64,000 nt of DNA from Epiperipatus broadwayi. Taxonomy: Eukaryota; Onychophora; Udeonychophora; Euonychophora; Peripatidae. The stretch covers positions 372,001-436,000 of the forward strand of contig JAQFVV010006507.1 of the NCBI GenBank assembly GCA_028023455.1, read 5' to 3'. Made by a program: the position numbers and the translations under genes. How positions within the stretch are numbered: position 1 is the stretch's first letter; the number at the start of each line of letters is the position of its first letter. Positions 52,191 through 64,000 of the stretch are shown one piece after another. The notes under the pieces are model-generated. The model was not told the DNA's origin. It was given only the letters and a program-made list of their open reading frames with translations, and did no database searches.

Positions 52191-52593
52191 CGGCACCATT
52201 TAGAAGCGATATTTACATTTGCTTGCTAGTTCCAGTTTGCCTCTACATTCTTAAAATAAATACAGCATGTAATGTGAAAGTGTGAATAATATAGAAAACC
52301 ATAACTATTTAAATCTGCTTTAAAATTTAATATTCTTACATTAAGTTTCACTCTCGGATAAATCTATGTATTTTTAAATTATTTTCTTTTAAAAATCGAT
52401 GTCTTTTTTTCTCTAAAAATGTTTTTTAAGGTAAGTTTTATGACTCCCGTTTTTCTGCAATCTTTCAAAACAATTCTGGCCTTTGTTATTTTGAAAAGTG
52501 ATTGGTTTTTTTTTACTTTCAAATAATATTTGCAGCAATTTTTAAAGTAATACAAAATACATTTCGGTTTATAGATCTTTTATTTAGCAAATG
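52191..52593. other. AT-rich spacer
   Basis: No ORF or repeat recognised. It contains several poly-T and poly-A runs between the CTCF-like cluster and the tandem duplication. Confidence 0.4.
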
Positions 52594-53137
52594 TGTTATT
52601 TTAAAAAGATAAATTTGCATTTTGTTTACGTGCAAATAATAATTTGAAGATCACTTTACACAATAAATTTATTAAAATTAATATGTTACCAAAACATCAA
52701 ACAGATTGTAGTGTGTGGTGATTTATTCAGAATGTAAAAATCGAGTAAAAATATTCAAGATGTAAATATTAATTCAACTTGTATTTTACAACTTTAAAAT
52801 CATTTTAATAACTATAAATGTCATAACGTGTTATTTTAAAAAGATAAATTTGCGTTTTGTTTACGTGCAAATAATAATTCAAAGATCACCTTACACAATA
52901 AACATTTTTAAATTACTGGAGCCAAAACAAATAAAATTATCCTTTAAATATATTAAAAGATCTATTCAGTTCAAAAATAAATTTATTAAAATTAATATGT
53001 TACCAAAACATCAAACAGATTGTAGTGTGTGGTGATTTATTCGATGTAAATATCGAGTAAAAATATTCAAAATGTAAATGTTAATTCAATTTGTATTTTA
53101 CAACTTTAAAATCATTTTAATAACTAAAAATGTCATA
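52594..53137 (+). repeat. Tandem duplication, two copies of ~230 and ~310 bp
   Basis: Copy 1 (52594-52825) and copy 2 (52829-53137) both begin TGTTATTTTAAAAAGATAAA and end near AATGTCATA. The second contains ~75 bp, between two AATAAA strings, that the first lacks. The flanking AATAAA microhomology suggests deletion from copy 1. The 61-aa frame across copy 2 is not convincing as a gene. Confidence 0.8.
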
Positions 53138-53189
53138 TACTCACAAGGAAATTTCAAAATAATAGGTTTAATAAGTATGGAAAAGTAAG

Positions 53190-53381
53190 ATATTTAGCTT
53201 CTCTTCTCCACATCACCCCTGCACACTTTCTTGTTTCATCTATCCATCTCACATGTGGTCTCTTCCTGGGTCTTCTACAATCTCTTAGAATCCAGTTTAA
53301 GATTACAATTGCCCATCTACTATCATCTTTTCTAGAAATATGTCCAGCCCAACTCCACTTTAATCTTTTCAATGAAGTCAC
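53190..53381 (-). pseudogene. C-terminal fragment of a non-LTR retrotransposon reverse transcriptase
   Basis: The minus-strand reading contains RLKWSWAGHISRKDD, then RW..VILNWILRDCRRPRKRP, VRWIDE and a CAGVMWRREA stretch. This is the familiar C-terminal pattern of animal LINE polyproteins (W-GH--R--D-RW, R-RGRP--RW-D, AG--W---A). It is only about 60 residues. Upstream RT and endonuclease domains are absent, and similarity ends at about 53,190. It is a dead 5'-truncated remnant; no poly(A) tail or target duplication was located. Confidence 0.75.
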
Positions 53382-53547
53382 AACTTATTATTTCAAACAG
53401 CATTTACAGTTTATTTTATTCAATACAAAAATTCTTCCTCCCCCCACCTTCTTTTTAATTTTTACATTTTATTTTCTTAATATTAAACTTTTTTATTTTT
53501 AAACATGGAATTCATAATAAATTAATTACATATCAATGTACTTTGGT

Positions 53548-56794
<3,247 letters not shown>

Positions 56795-56832
56795 CATTAT
56801 CGTTATTATTATCATCATCATCATCGTCATCA
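56795..56832. repeat. Imperfect (CAT)n / (ATT)n microsatellite
   Basis: A short run of ATTATT and ATCATCATC triplets with single interruptions. A related ATT-rich run lies at about 56,505-56,530. Confidence 0.8.
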
Positions 56833-57164
56833 ATGTTTTAATTAATGAGCTGTTTAACTGTTTAAAGGCCATAAATAAATATTGATTTTATAATATTTAG
56901 TGATTTCTTAGTATTATTATAACCACATCCCATCATCTATTTCTAGCAAGGATGAGTGAATTGCCATCCTAACTTAGTTATATATAATCTGAGCTAGTAA
57001 ACTTATAAAAATATTGAAACACATTTTTTAAGCTAAGATCTGAGAAATGATTTATGTCTATTATACTCCACTTTGGTTTATAGTTGTTTTACTTTTACCT
57101 AAATATTAGTGCGTATAGTGATATGGCTCAAAAAGCAAAATCTCCCATTTTTATTAGAAATAAA

Positions 57165-57250
57165 GTACCAAAAAGGGGATTCAATCCCGGTACATGTGAA
57201 AGGTTATTAGATATAACCGTGTCAAGATTCAGATAATCTAGTGGCGCTTT
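57165..57250 (-). other. Cluster of small hairpins, possible decayed tRNA-derived sequence
   Basis: Minus strand, in order: AGATT-ATCTG-AATCT, then GGTTA-TATCTAA-TAACC (5-bp stem, 7-nt loop), then GGG-ATTGAAT-CCC inside GTACC/GGTAC. The order resembles the D, anticodon and T arms of a tRNA. The T loop differs from TTCRANY at two sites, position 33 is A, and spacers between arms are too long. At best it is a remnant. Confidence 0.25.
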
Positions 57251-58398
57251 TCTAGACCATATTCACATAGTATTTGTTTAAACATGCACTTAACATCAAA
57301 CCAAGAAATAAAAGTGGAGAAGAGCTACTTTCTGTATACCCGAGTTATATTTTATTGAATTACTAGTGTACTCACCTCATGTGATTTCATATACCTGAGT
57401 TATAATACTTGTTATTAATAATTTGCTTATAATTATTGATAGTGGGATATCTTGAGAAATCTAATAATAGAAATATATTTCATTTAGTCCAATGACCCTT
57501 AATATGATTGATAACTCAATCTGATCTGTGGTTTAATATCCACTACTCATGTTAAATAATTCTTTTCTTTTGATATAAAATCTACAATGCATTTTTCGTT
57601 TATTGAGCTAGATATTGATATTGGAAGCTTTTTGAAAATAAATTATATTTTAACCATTTCTTGATTAAATAATATACTTGATCCAGTTGATCATCTTCAT
57701 TAAGTTAATCTGAATATAATAATATACTGAATATTTTGGATTCACAATTTTTTAACAATATTTTTGAATTTATGATTATTTAATATATATTATGGACAAC
57801 TCAGGTATGGTAATAGTATATTTGAACGAACTTTAATTTTGTTACAATATATATCTTGCAAAAAATACTTTTTTTTATTGACATCACATTTCCATGGCAA
57901 TTTCAACATTTCCTTCCATCTTTAAATCCAGCAGTGTTCTCAGTTCAAAGTCCAACTTTACAAAATAATAATAACAAAAAATATTGAACTTAGATATTAA
58001 AAGAAAAATAATAGACATATATTAAATCAACACTAATGACACTTTATTTACATAAAATAAACAAACATATCTATTTATATTATATTATAGAATTACACTT
58101 TAAATAAAAGTATTTACCCATAATTCATTCAACAATAACATATGTTGTGAAAACAAAATCAAACCCCTACAATGTTAATTATATTTCATAATCTGAACAT
58201 CTAAATAATAATCAGTGCAATAATTCAAATATACCAAAAAATAATGTAAATAAAATTAGTTTTTCATTACAGTAAAAACAATTTGCAACTGTAAATAATT
58301 GCAATATAATGTTGCAAAATAATACTTTCAGAACAATAGTACACTAGTATCTAGCAACAATATTTATATATAAAAATCTTTCACTTTTCAAATGAAAA

Positions 58399-58400
<2 letters not shown>
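57251..58400. other. AT-rich DNA without recognisable gene
   Basis: I see nothing with a supported identity. There are only short AT-rich frames and simple A/T runs. Confidence 0.4.

Positions 58401-58492
<92 letters not shown>
58401..58492. repeat. Long (AT)n microsatellite
   Basis: About 46 AT dinucleotides without interruption. Confidence 0.97.
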
Positions 58493-58494
<2 letters not shown>

Positions 58495-58623
58495 AAGTGG
58501 GTCCATTCTGGAAAAGATCTAGAACACTATTTGATAGGGTTAACTGGGTTTAAATCTTACTTTTCTTATTTTCATATTATACATATTACGAGAACTGACT
58601 AAACCTTCAAGCAGTGAAGAGAA

Positions 58624-58653
58624 TATCATTGATAGCCAGAGCTATCAATGATA
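58624..58653. repeat. Perfect 13-bp hairpin with 4-nt loop
   Basis: TATCATTGATAGC and its exact reverse complement GCTATCAATGATA are separated by CAGA. A perfect 13-bp stem with a tetraloop is uncommon by chance. No gene context explains it. Confidence 0.8.
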
Positions 58654-60004
58654 CCCATGGTCAGACTGAGCTATGCAAAGAATAACAGTCACATTTCCAG
58701 ACTGTGGCCAACCTTGACTGCTAGATTCAAACTTCTACTGTCCAAACAATTTATTTGTTTTGTGGTAAACCTCAGATGATAGCAAATTACATGGGGAAAC
58801 TAACATTCTCCAGACAGTAGGCCCATAATCCAGTGCTCAAAATATCCCAGGACTTGATCAACCAAAAAGATAATGTAATGCATGGTTACTTTATTTAGTG
58901 GTAAAAGAATTGACTGAGAAGCAGTAAGTTTAATGATATTTTATTTTAACTATGTGCTTACTATCATGACTTTTAAATTACTTATATTTATCTTAATTAA
59001 ATAAAACAATGACTTATCACAACCTCAGGCATACACATATTATAGTAAGATATAGAATATAATATAACAAAGAGTATTAAATAACATAAGGTACTTAAAA
59101 ATGTACATCAATAACTCTTTATGCATGCTATAGACTTCATTTATTAATTGACTCTGGGAGACTACCAAGGATTGCAATGGCTACATTAATTAGAAATGGA
59201 AATAATAAATTTGCTCATTATCTATAGAATTTGAATGTTGACTTCTTACTGGTTGTTACTCACATGAAAATCTTTCCAACCAGTTGGATTTGAGGATTTT
59301 TGTGTGGGGGTTTTCTGTTGATGGCTATTCCTTGCTACTTATTATTCAAGACAGTTAGAGATTGGGCAACTTCAGATTATTAAGTGTGCATTACTTCCAT
59401 TTCAGGCTGGCTACTGATATTTAGTACAGACAAGCTTGGAGCTCATTGTATGCTCATGAAATCTCCTCAACATTGCATGGTATTTATTAACAAGTACATG
59501 AGAGGACTGGATGAGAACTGATTGACTGAACTGAACTGAAGAACTTATTTAATCCGATTGTGATTTTAACTGATAGATTGAACTCAACTGATTGCTTGAT
59601 GAAAACCCAGACTATTTATGTGATGGCATTTTGTTACATCATTAATTGTTTTTTTTCCACCAGCCATATCTGTTGTTAAAATTCCTTCACTGTTTTTCAT
59701 TGCATTCTTTTGATAAAATGTTAATCCTATTGTTTGAGATCTTTTAATTAGTAGCCATTGCAAATTCAGTTTATATCATTTATGAGTGTATACATTATTT
59801 AAATCTTTGAGAGACATTCCAATCACATGTTTTCATTTGTTTTTCTTTTTAATATTTTTAACATGCACTCATTTATCACTCATTATTTATGCACATGTAT
59901 ATTTCAAAATCAATTCATTATTTAGTTTTTAAAACTACTTTCCTTTTTTCTTTCTTTAATAATTTAAACTAAAAGAGAGTTAATGAATGCTCAGTAGCAT
60001 TACA
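58654..60004 (-). repeat. Unassigned DNA including the probable 3' LTR of the gypsy element
   Basis: The right end (60004) starts TGTAATGCTAC on the minus strand, directly after a purine tract, which fits the first bases of a 3' LTR. I could not find the far LTR boundary or a second copy, because the 5' LTR would lie beyond the window. The rest has no recognisable gene. Confidence 0.35.
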
Positions 60005-60007
60005 TTA

Positions 60008-60017
60008 TACCTCCCTC
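60008..60017 (-). promoter_or_regulatory. Polypurine tract of the degenerate gypsy element
   Basis: Minus strand GAGGGAGGTA, a few bases before TGTAATGC. It lies downstream of the integrase remnant, as expected for the plus-strand primer next to the 3' LTR. Confidence 0.5.
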
Positions 60018-60242
60018 ATGTTGAGAGTAAAATGCATCTCGATCTATTTTATCTCTGCCAATTTTTTCCTTCTTAATTACTGTGTGTGACAAAACAAAAA
60101 TATTTTACACAGTGAAGCCTCCATTATTATCAACCTGTTTGTATTATCCCTTTGCATATTCCAGAATGTCCTACAGTGCTGATTCATTTTTGGACCAGCC
60201 TATTTCCTGTCAAGTGGCTTTTTTTTCTCTTTATCAATTTTA

Positions 60243-61200
60243 ATGACCTGGCATCTCTTCCATGCCTGGTGCGCACATGAATGTATTCTCCTTGTATTTT
60301 TATTTTATTGTATATGGACCTTCATATATTGGTTGAAACTTCTTGTAAATGTATTTCTCAAAATAGTTTACAGGGTTGCTTTTTATCATGATCTCATCTC
60401 CTATTCTAAATTTATTTGTGACCCTTCCTTTTATTTTCTGCCTTAATTCATCCCTTTTTTTAGCCTACGACAAGCTTGTTCAACATCCTTCTTTTTATCA
60501 ATTGGTTGTGCTTTCAAAGGCAATCTGGTCCCAAATGAACATGGTACATTTCTCCCAAAATGAAGCCAGATGGGTTTGAACCCTGTAGACTCATTTTTGA
60601 CCAATTTATCATATTAAGAATATACATGATTTTTTTACACATTTTTGGTTATTATCTTGTATATATACTCGAAATAGATTCCCCAACTTCCTCATCACCC
60701 TTTCATATAGGTTGGATTGTGGGTTACATATTGATGTGAGTATGTGTGTTGATTCCACATATTCCATCCATTTTTTTCACTTCTCAGATACAAATGGTGT
60801 CCCATTGTCAGACAAGATTTTATTCAGAACATTAATTGTCCTGAAATGTCATTCCTCTAAAACCCATGTGGTTTGGTTAGCATTTGCCTGAGCTACATGG
60901 TACACTGCACAAACTTTGAGAATACATTGTAATCCATGATGAGATATTTCATTCTATTAAATGAACACAGGGGTCCATAGAAGTCTCTTGCTAATAAATT
61001 ATTCAGATGTTGCACATAAATGGGATTCAATGGCCCTATCCAAGATGCATTAAGTGGTTTTGTTTCAAACATATTTAACTCTCATTTATAACATCTAAGA
61101 TGTTTACATACATCCCCAGCCAGTAGAAACAATGGCTTAACCATCCCTCAACTTTGCTTGCTCCATAGTGTCCATATTTCTGATGTATATGACTAATTAA
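60243..61200 (-). pseudogene. Ty3/gypsy integrase remnant
   Basis: Read across frames on the minus strand. The N-terminal zinc-finger part keeps HQKYGHYGASKVEGW and HCFYWLGM (61,096-61,200). The catalytic core keeps the first Asp in RDFYGPL (~60,966-60,992), the second in SDNGTPF (~60,791-60,815) and the Glu in NPQSNLYERVMRK (~60,686-60,729). The DDE triad is therefore recognisable, but frames shift repeatedly and several stops interrupt. The region below ~60,600 still resembles the C-terminal domain (phrases such as FILGE, QACRRLKK). Integrase inserts the retroelement DNA; this copy cannot be functional. The order RT, RNase H, IN identifies Ty3/gypsy. Confidence 0.8.
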
Positions 61201-61618
61201 ATTTCTTCTCTTAGTGACTGAAATAACAATCCTTCTTTGTTTATCCCTTTCCGTTTTTCATTGTAGCAGCCCCTTTTTAGGCAGTATTGTTTTCTATCTC
61301 TCCCCATGGGACTATTACTCATTTTCATCACAGGCTGGTGATGTAAATATTTTATTATTTGCTGACAGGCTTCTTCCACACTTTGCCACTTTTTTAACAT
61401 ATGAAAGTCATTTTCTGGTTCATTTCCTTTGTCAACTTCTGTTGCAGCGATCTATGCCCCATCACAATTTATGTGACATTGCTTTTGTACTGCATGATAT
61501 TGGTTTAATGTGTCTGCTATAATATTTTCTTTACCTTTTCAGTATCTCACACTATAATTAAATTCTTGAAAAAACAAATTCCACTTTATTAACCAGCTGT
61601 TCATAAGGAAGCTATAAT

Positions 61619-61945
61619 TTAAAAACTCAAGGCTTTTGTGTTATCAGTAATTACAATTACCTTGGAGCCTATCAGATACTGATGAAATTTTTTAAATGCC
61701 CATAAAATCACCAAAGCCTCATTCTTGGTTACAGTGTAATTCATTTCAGACCCCTTCAACTTTTGGCTAATAAAGAAAAGGACACCATGCTGACCTGCAT
61801 CTTGTATCTGAGACAACATAGTCCTCTTTCCAAACCCACTACTGTCAATTTGCACAAAAAATTGCTTATAGAAGTTTGGGGTATGATAGTATCACCTTTT
61901 CTAAAAACTTTGCCTTCACATTTTGAAAGCTACACTCTTGATCTT
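61619..61945 (-). pseudogene. Ty3/gypsy RNase H remnant
   Basis: The reading contains VQIDSSGFG (first Asp), ISQKLKGSEMNYTVTKNEAL (Glu) and VITDNTKAL (second Asp), the usual retroelement RNase H signature. A connection-domain-like FLEKV stretch precedes it near 61,890-61,940 in another frame. It would degrade the RNA strand during reverse transcription. It lies between RT and integrase. Frameshifts separate it from both. Confidence 0.85.
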
Positions 61946-62070
61946 TAGTCCATGCCCACTGTCTTTCCTTTTTAGTAGCTGCATTAATGGTTCCATATCA
62001 AAAAAATTTATTGAGGAAAACCAGTTACAAAAAGTTGCATAACCCAAGGAAAGACTCTACATGTCTTTTT

Positions 62071-62640
62071 TTAAGGCCTAGGAAAATCTTGGATCACCTG
62101 AATTTTCTCAGGATTTAGTTGGATCCTTTTTTCACTCATGATATGGCCTAGAACTTTTACTTCAGTAGTCATTATGTTACTTTTACTTAAGTTAATTTTT
62201 ATTTCCTTTTGTTTGCACTCAAGCAATAACTGTGCTAATTGCGTGATGTGCTCTTCTATACTCTCTGATGCTAATTCAATATCATCTACATACATCACTA
62301 TCAAACTTTTGATATGGTCTGATAACATGTGATCAAAAGATTGTATCAGCCTCCACTTAACTATTCTTTAACCGAAAGAGAATCTGATTAAAGTTGTATG
62401 CCCACCCATCAAACCAAAAAGTAGTATATTTCTAATCGCTAGAGTGCAGCTTCATTTGCCAGTGACTGGTGGTTAAATCAAATGTTGAAAACACATTTTT
62501 TATCATGGAAGTTTACTAATAACTTGTTCTTTGGTGAAGGAGCATTTGTATCAGGCACACTTATTTTATTTAATTGATGAGCATCCAAACATATCTGAAT
62601 AGATCCATTTCTTTTTCACTGTTACAAGATGGTTATTGAA
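62071..62640 (-). pseudogene. Ty3/gypsy reverse transcriptase remnant
   Basis: An intact 85-codon stretch carries the catalytic YVDD box (IVMYVDDIELASES), then KINLSKSNI, VLGHIMSE and LNPEKIQVIQDFPRP, all classic Ty3/gypsy palm and thumb motifs. Upstream (62,341-62,640) fingers/palm fragments such as DARQLNKISVPD can be followed only by changing frame, and stops are present. It is an inactivated copy. Confidence 0.88.
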
Positions 62641-63099
62641 AAGATACTAACATTTAGAGATGATTCTTCATTGAAGCATTTTGCCTATCTGTTCCTCCAC
62701 TTCACCCCAATACTGATGAGGTATAGGGTATGCTAGGGCCTGATATGGTTGATCTTTTACAAGTTTTATTCTGTGTTCATATACTTGAATAACACTGGGG
62801 ACTTCAGAAAAAATAGCTCTTGTACCTAATTAGTATTTTTTTCAACTGTTCCTTCTGATCTCAATCAACTTTGATTCCTCTGCCTTTTACTTTATTTCCA
62901 TATTTATTCCCATGCTTTGCATGCAGTGCTTTCTAAAATATCTATCCACTCAGTCAACTGTAAATGTTATTAATTTATTATTCAGTTTTACCTGACTTTG
63001 TTCATAATCCAGCACACATCCAGTCTTAGGCATAACATATAATCCCAGTATAACCTCATGGATCAGACCTTCAAAAATAATCAAGCCATGACTATTCAT

Positions 63100-63320
63100 T
63101 TCCTGCTATACACATGTTTACCCATACTTGTTTTGATGACAGCCTCACTTATTTACTATTAGCCATCATGGCATACACTGTCTTTAATGGCAAAATTTTA
63201 ACTTTAGGATTATTACATTTTATTCTATTAAATACTTCCTGTGACACACTGACACCTGGCTTTCTGAATCAAGTAAAGCACTGGTTACCACTTCTATCAC
63301 CACTTTCACTTTCATATAGC
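63100..63320 (-). pseudogene. Ty3/gypsy aspartic protease remnant
   Basis: Minus-strand frames show ALLDSESQVSVSQEVFNRI and, downstream, LPLKTVYAMMANSK. The pattern matches the retroelement protease: a catalytic D-T/S-G followed by a strand, then a GA.GK-type strand. The active-site Gly is replaced (DSE for DSG/DTG), so it would be inactive even without the stops. Confidence 0.6.
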
Positions 63321-63359
63321 CCTGAGATGCCATTATTGGTCTCTTTCCTTCCAGCTACA

Positions 63360-64000
63360 CACCAGATTTGATACTTGCATATGGGGTGTCTCTATTTTTC
63401 CTAAGCCATCTATTGCAGTCCAATGCTACAAGCATTTCAGCTGCCTGCTATATCGTTTTATACTTTGTTTCAATTAGCACTTGCAATACATCCCTAGGAA
63501 GGCCACATTTAACTTTTATTATAATTTGCTGCTCAGATAAAGGTGGTATTATGATCAATCTCAACTTCACAACTTGTCAGCAAAAATGTGATAGTTAATT
63601 CCCCAGATCTCCATTTGTTCTGCACCACCTGATCCATAATAATTTTCTGATAATCATCTACCCAATAATTCACCAGTAATAACTGCTTATATTTCCCAAA
63701 TGTCAATGGTTTTGAAAACAGTGAATCTCACTAGAATTGAGCCCCACCCTAATATGATTGAGAGATATAGCAACCTCTGCCATCTTGTTTAATTTATTCA
63801 GCAAAAAATAACCTTCTAGACTATTAATGTGTTCCTTTGGAGCCTACCCTATATGCCCTAAAATGTTTTTATTTCTATTGTGCACATGTTCTTATACTTT
63901 CCTGCTCATTTTCTTACATTTCTATTTTTTTATCAATTTTTCCATTTGTCTCTGTATTGTTTCCATCACCATCCATGTCTCAGACATCTCTTCTTTTTTC
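63360..64000 (-). pseudogene. Gag-like region of the degenerate gypsy element, cut by window edge
   Basis: The minus strand upstream of the protease reads PPLSEQQIIIKVKCGLPRDV and QAAEMLVALD, resembling the C-terminal half of a Gag capsid. Frames are broken, and the 5' end with the other LTR lies beyond the window. No CCHC knuckle was recognised. Confidence 0.4.

Overview
The window is AT-rich eukaryotic DNA, most likely from an invertebrate animal. It has a long satellite array, long (TA)n tracts, an LTR retrotransposon, a decayed Ty3/gypsy gag-pol copy and a LINE fragment. There are no bacterial-style operons and no intact host gene that I can support. The species cannot be named from what is visible.

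Layout. (1) 1-37,636: a head-to-tail satellite of about 94 copies of a ~401-bp monomer. The centre is almost perfectly homogeneous: 48 successive copies lie exactly 401 bp apart between 9,831 and 28,678. Both edges are more divergent. The array runs off the left end of the window. (2) 37,633-49,329: an 11.6-kb LTR retrotransposon on the minus strand, inserted in a (TA)n tract at the satellite edge. Its LTRs are unusually long (4.2 kb each) and flank only ~3.15 kb of internal DNA with one 487-aa coiled-coil ORF. It carries a candidate tRNA-Lys-type primer site, a clear polypurine tract and a CCAAT/TATA promoter inside the LTR. No pol is seen, so it looks non-autonomous. (3) 49,330-60,000: AT-rich DNA with no recognisable host gene. 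It holds a GC-richer minisatellite with four CTCF-like motifs, a tandem duplication, a LINE reverse-transcriptase remnant, two more long (TA)n tracts, and some hairpins. (4) 60,005-64,000: a decayed minus-strand Ty3/gypsy element (gag-like, protease, RT, RNase H, integrase, polypurine tract), cut by the right edge.

Main discovery. Each satellite monomer contains, on the plus strand, a 66-nt segment that folds as a type I hammerhead self-cleaving ribozyme. It has the CUGANGA and GAAA core boxes, a 6-bp helix I, a symmetrical 5/5 internal loop, an outer 6-bp helix, a short helix II with an AAAUA loop, and a minimal helix III (AUC-AU-GAU) ending in the UC cleavage site. Plus-strand transcripts of the array would be expected to cleave into 401-nt monomers, like the ribozyme satellites and retrozymes known from newts, schistosomes and cave crickets. 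A U-U mismatch at the base of helix II makes the catalytic strength uncertain.
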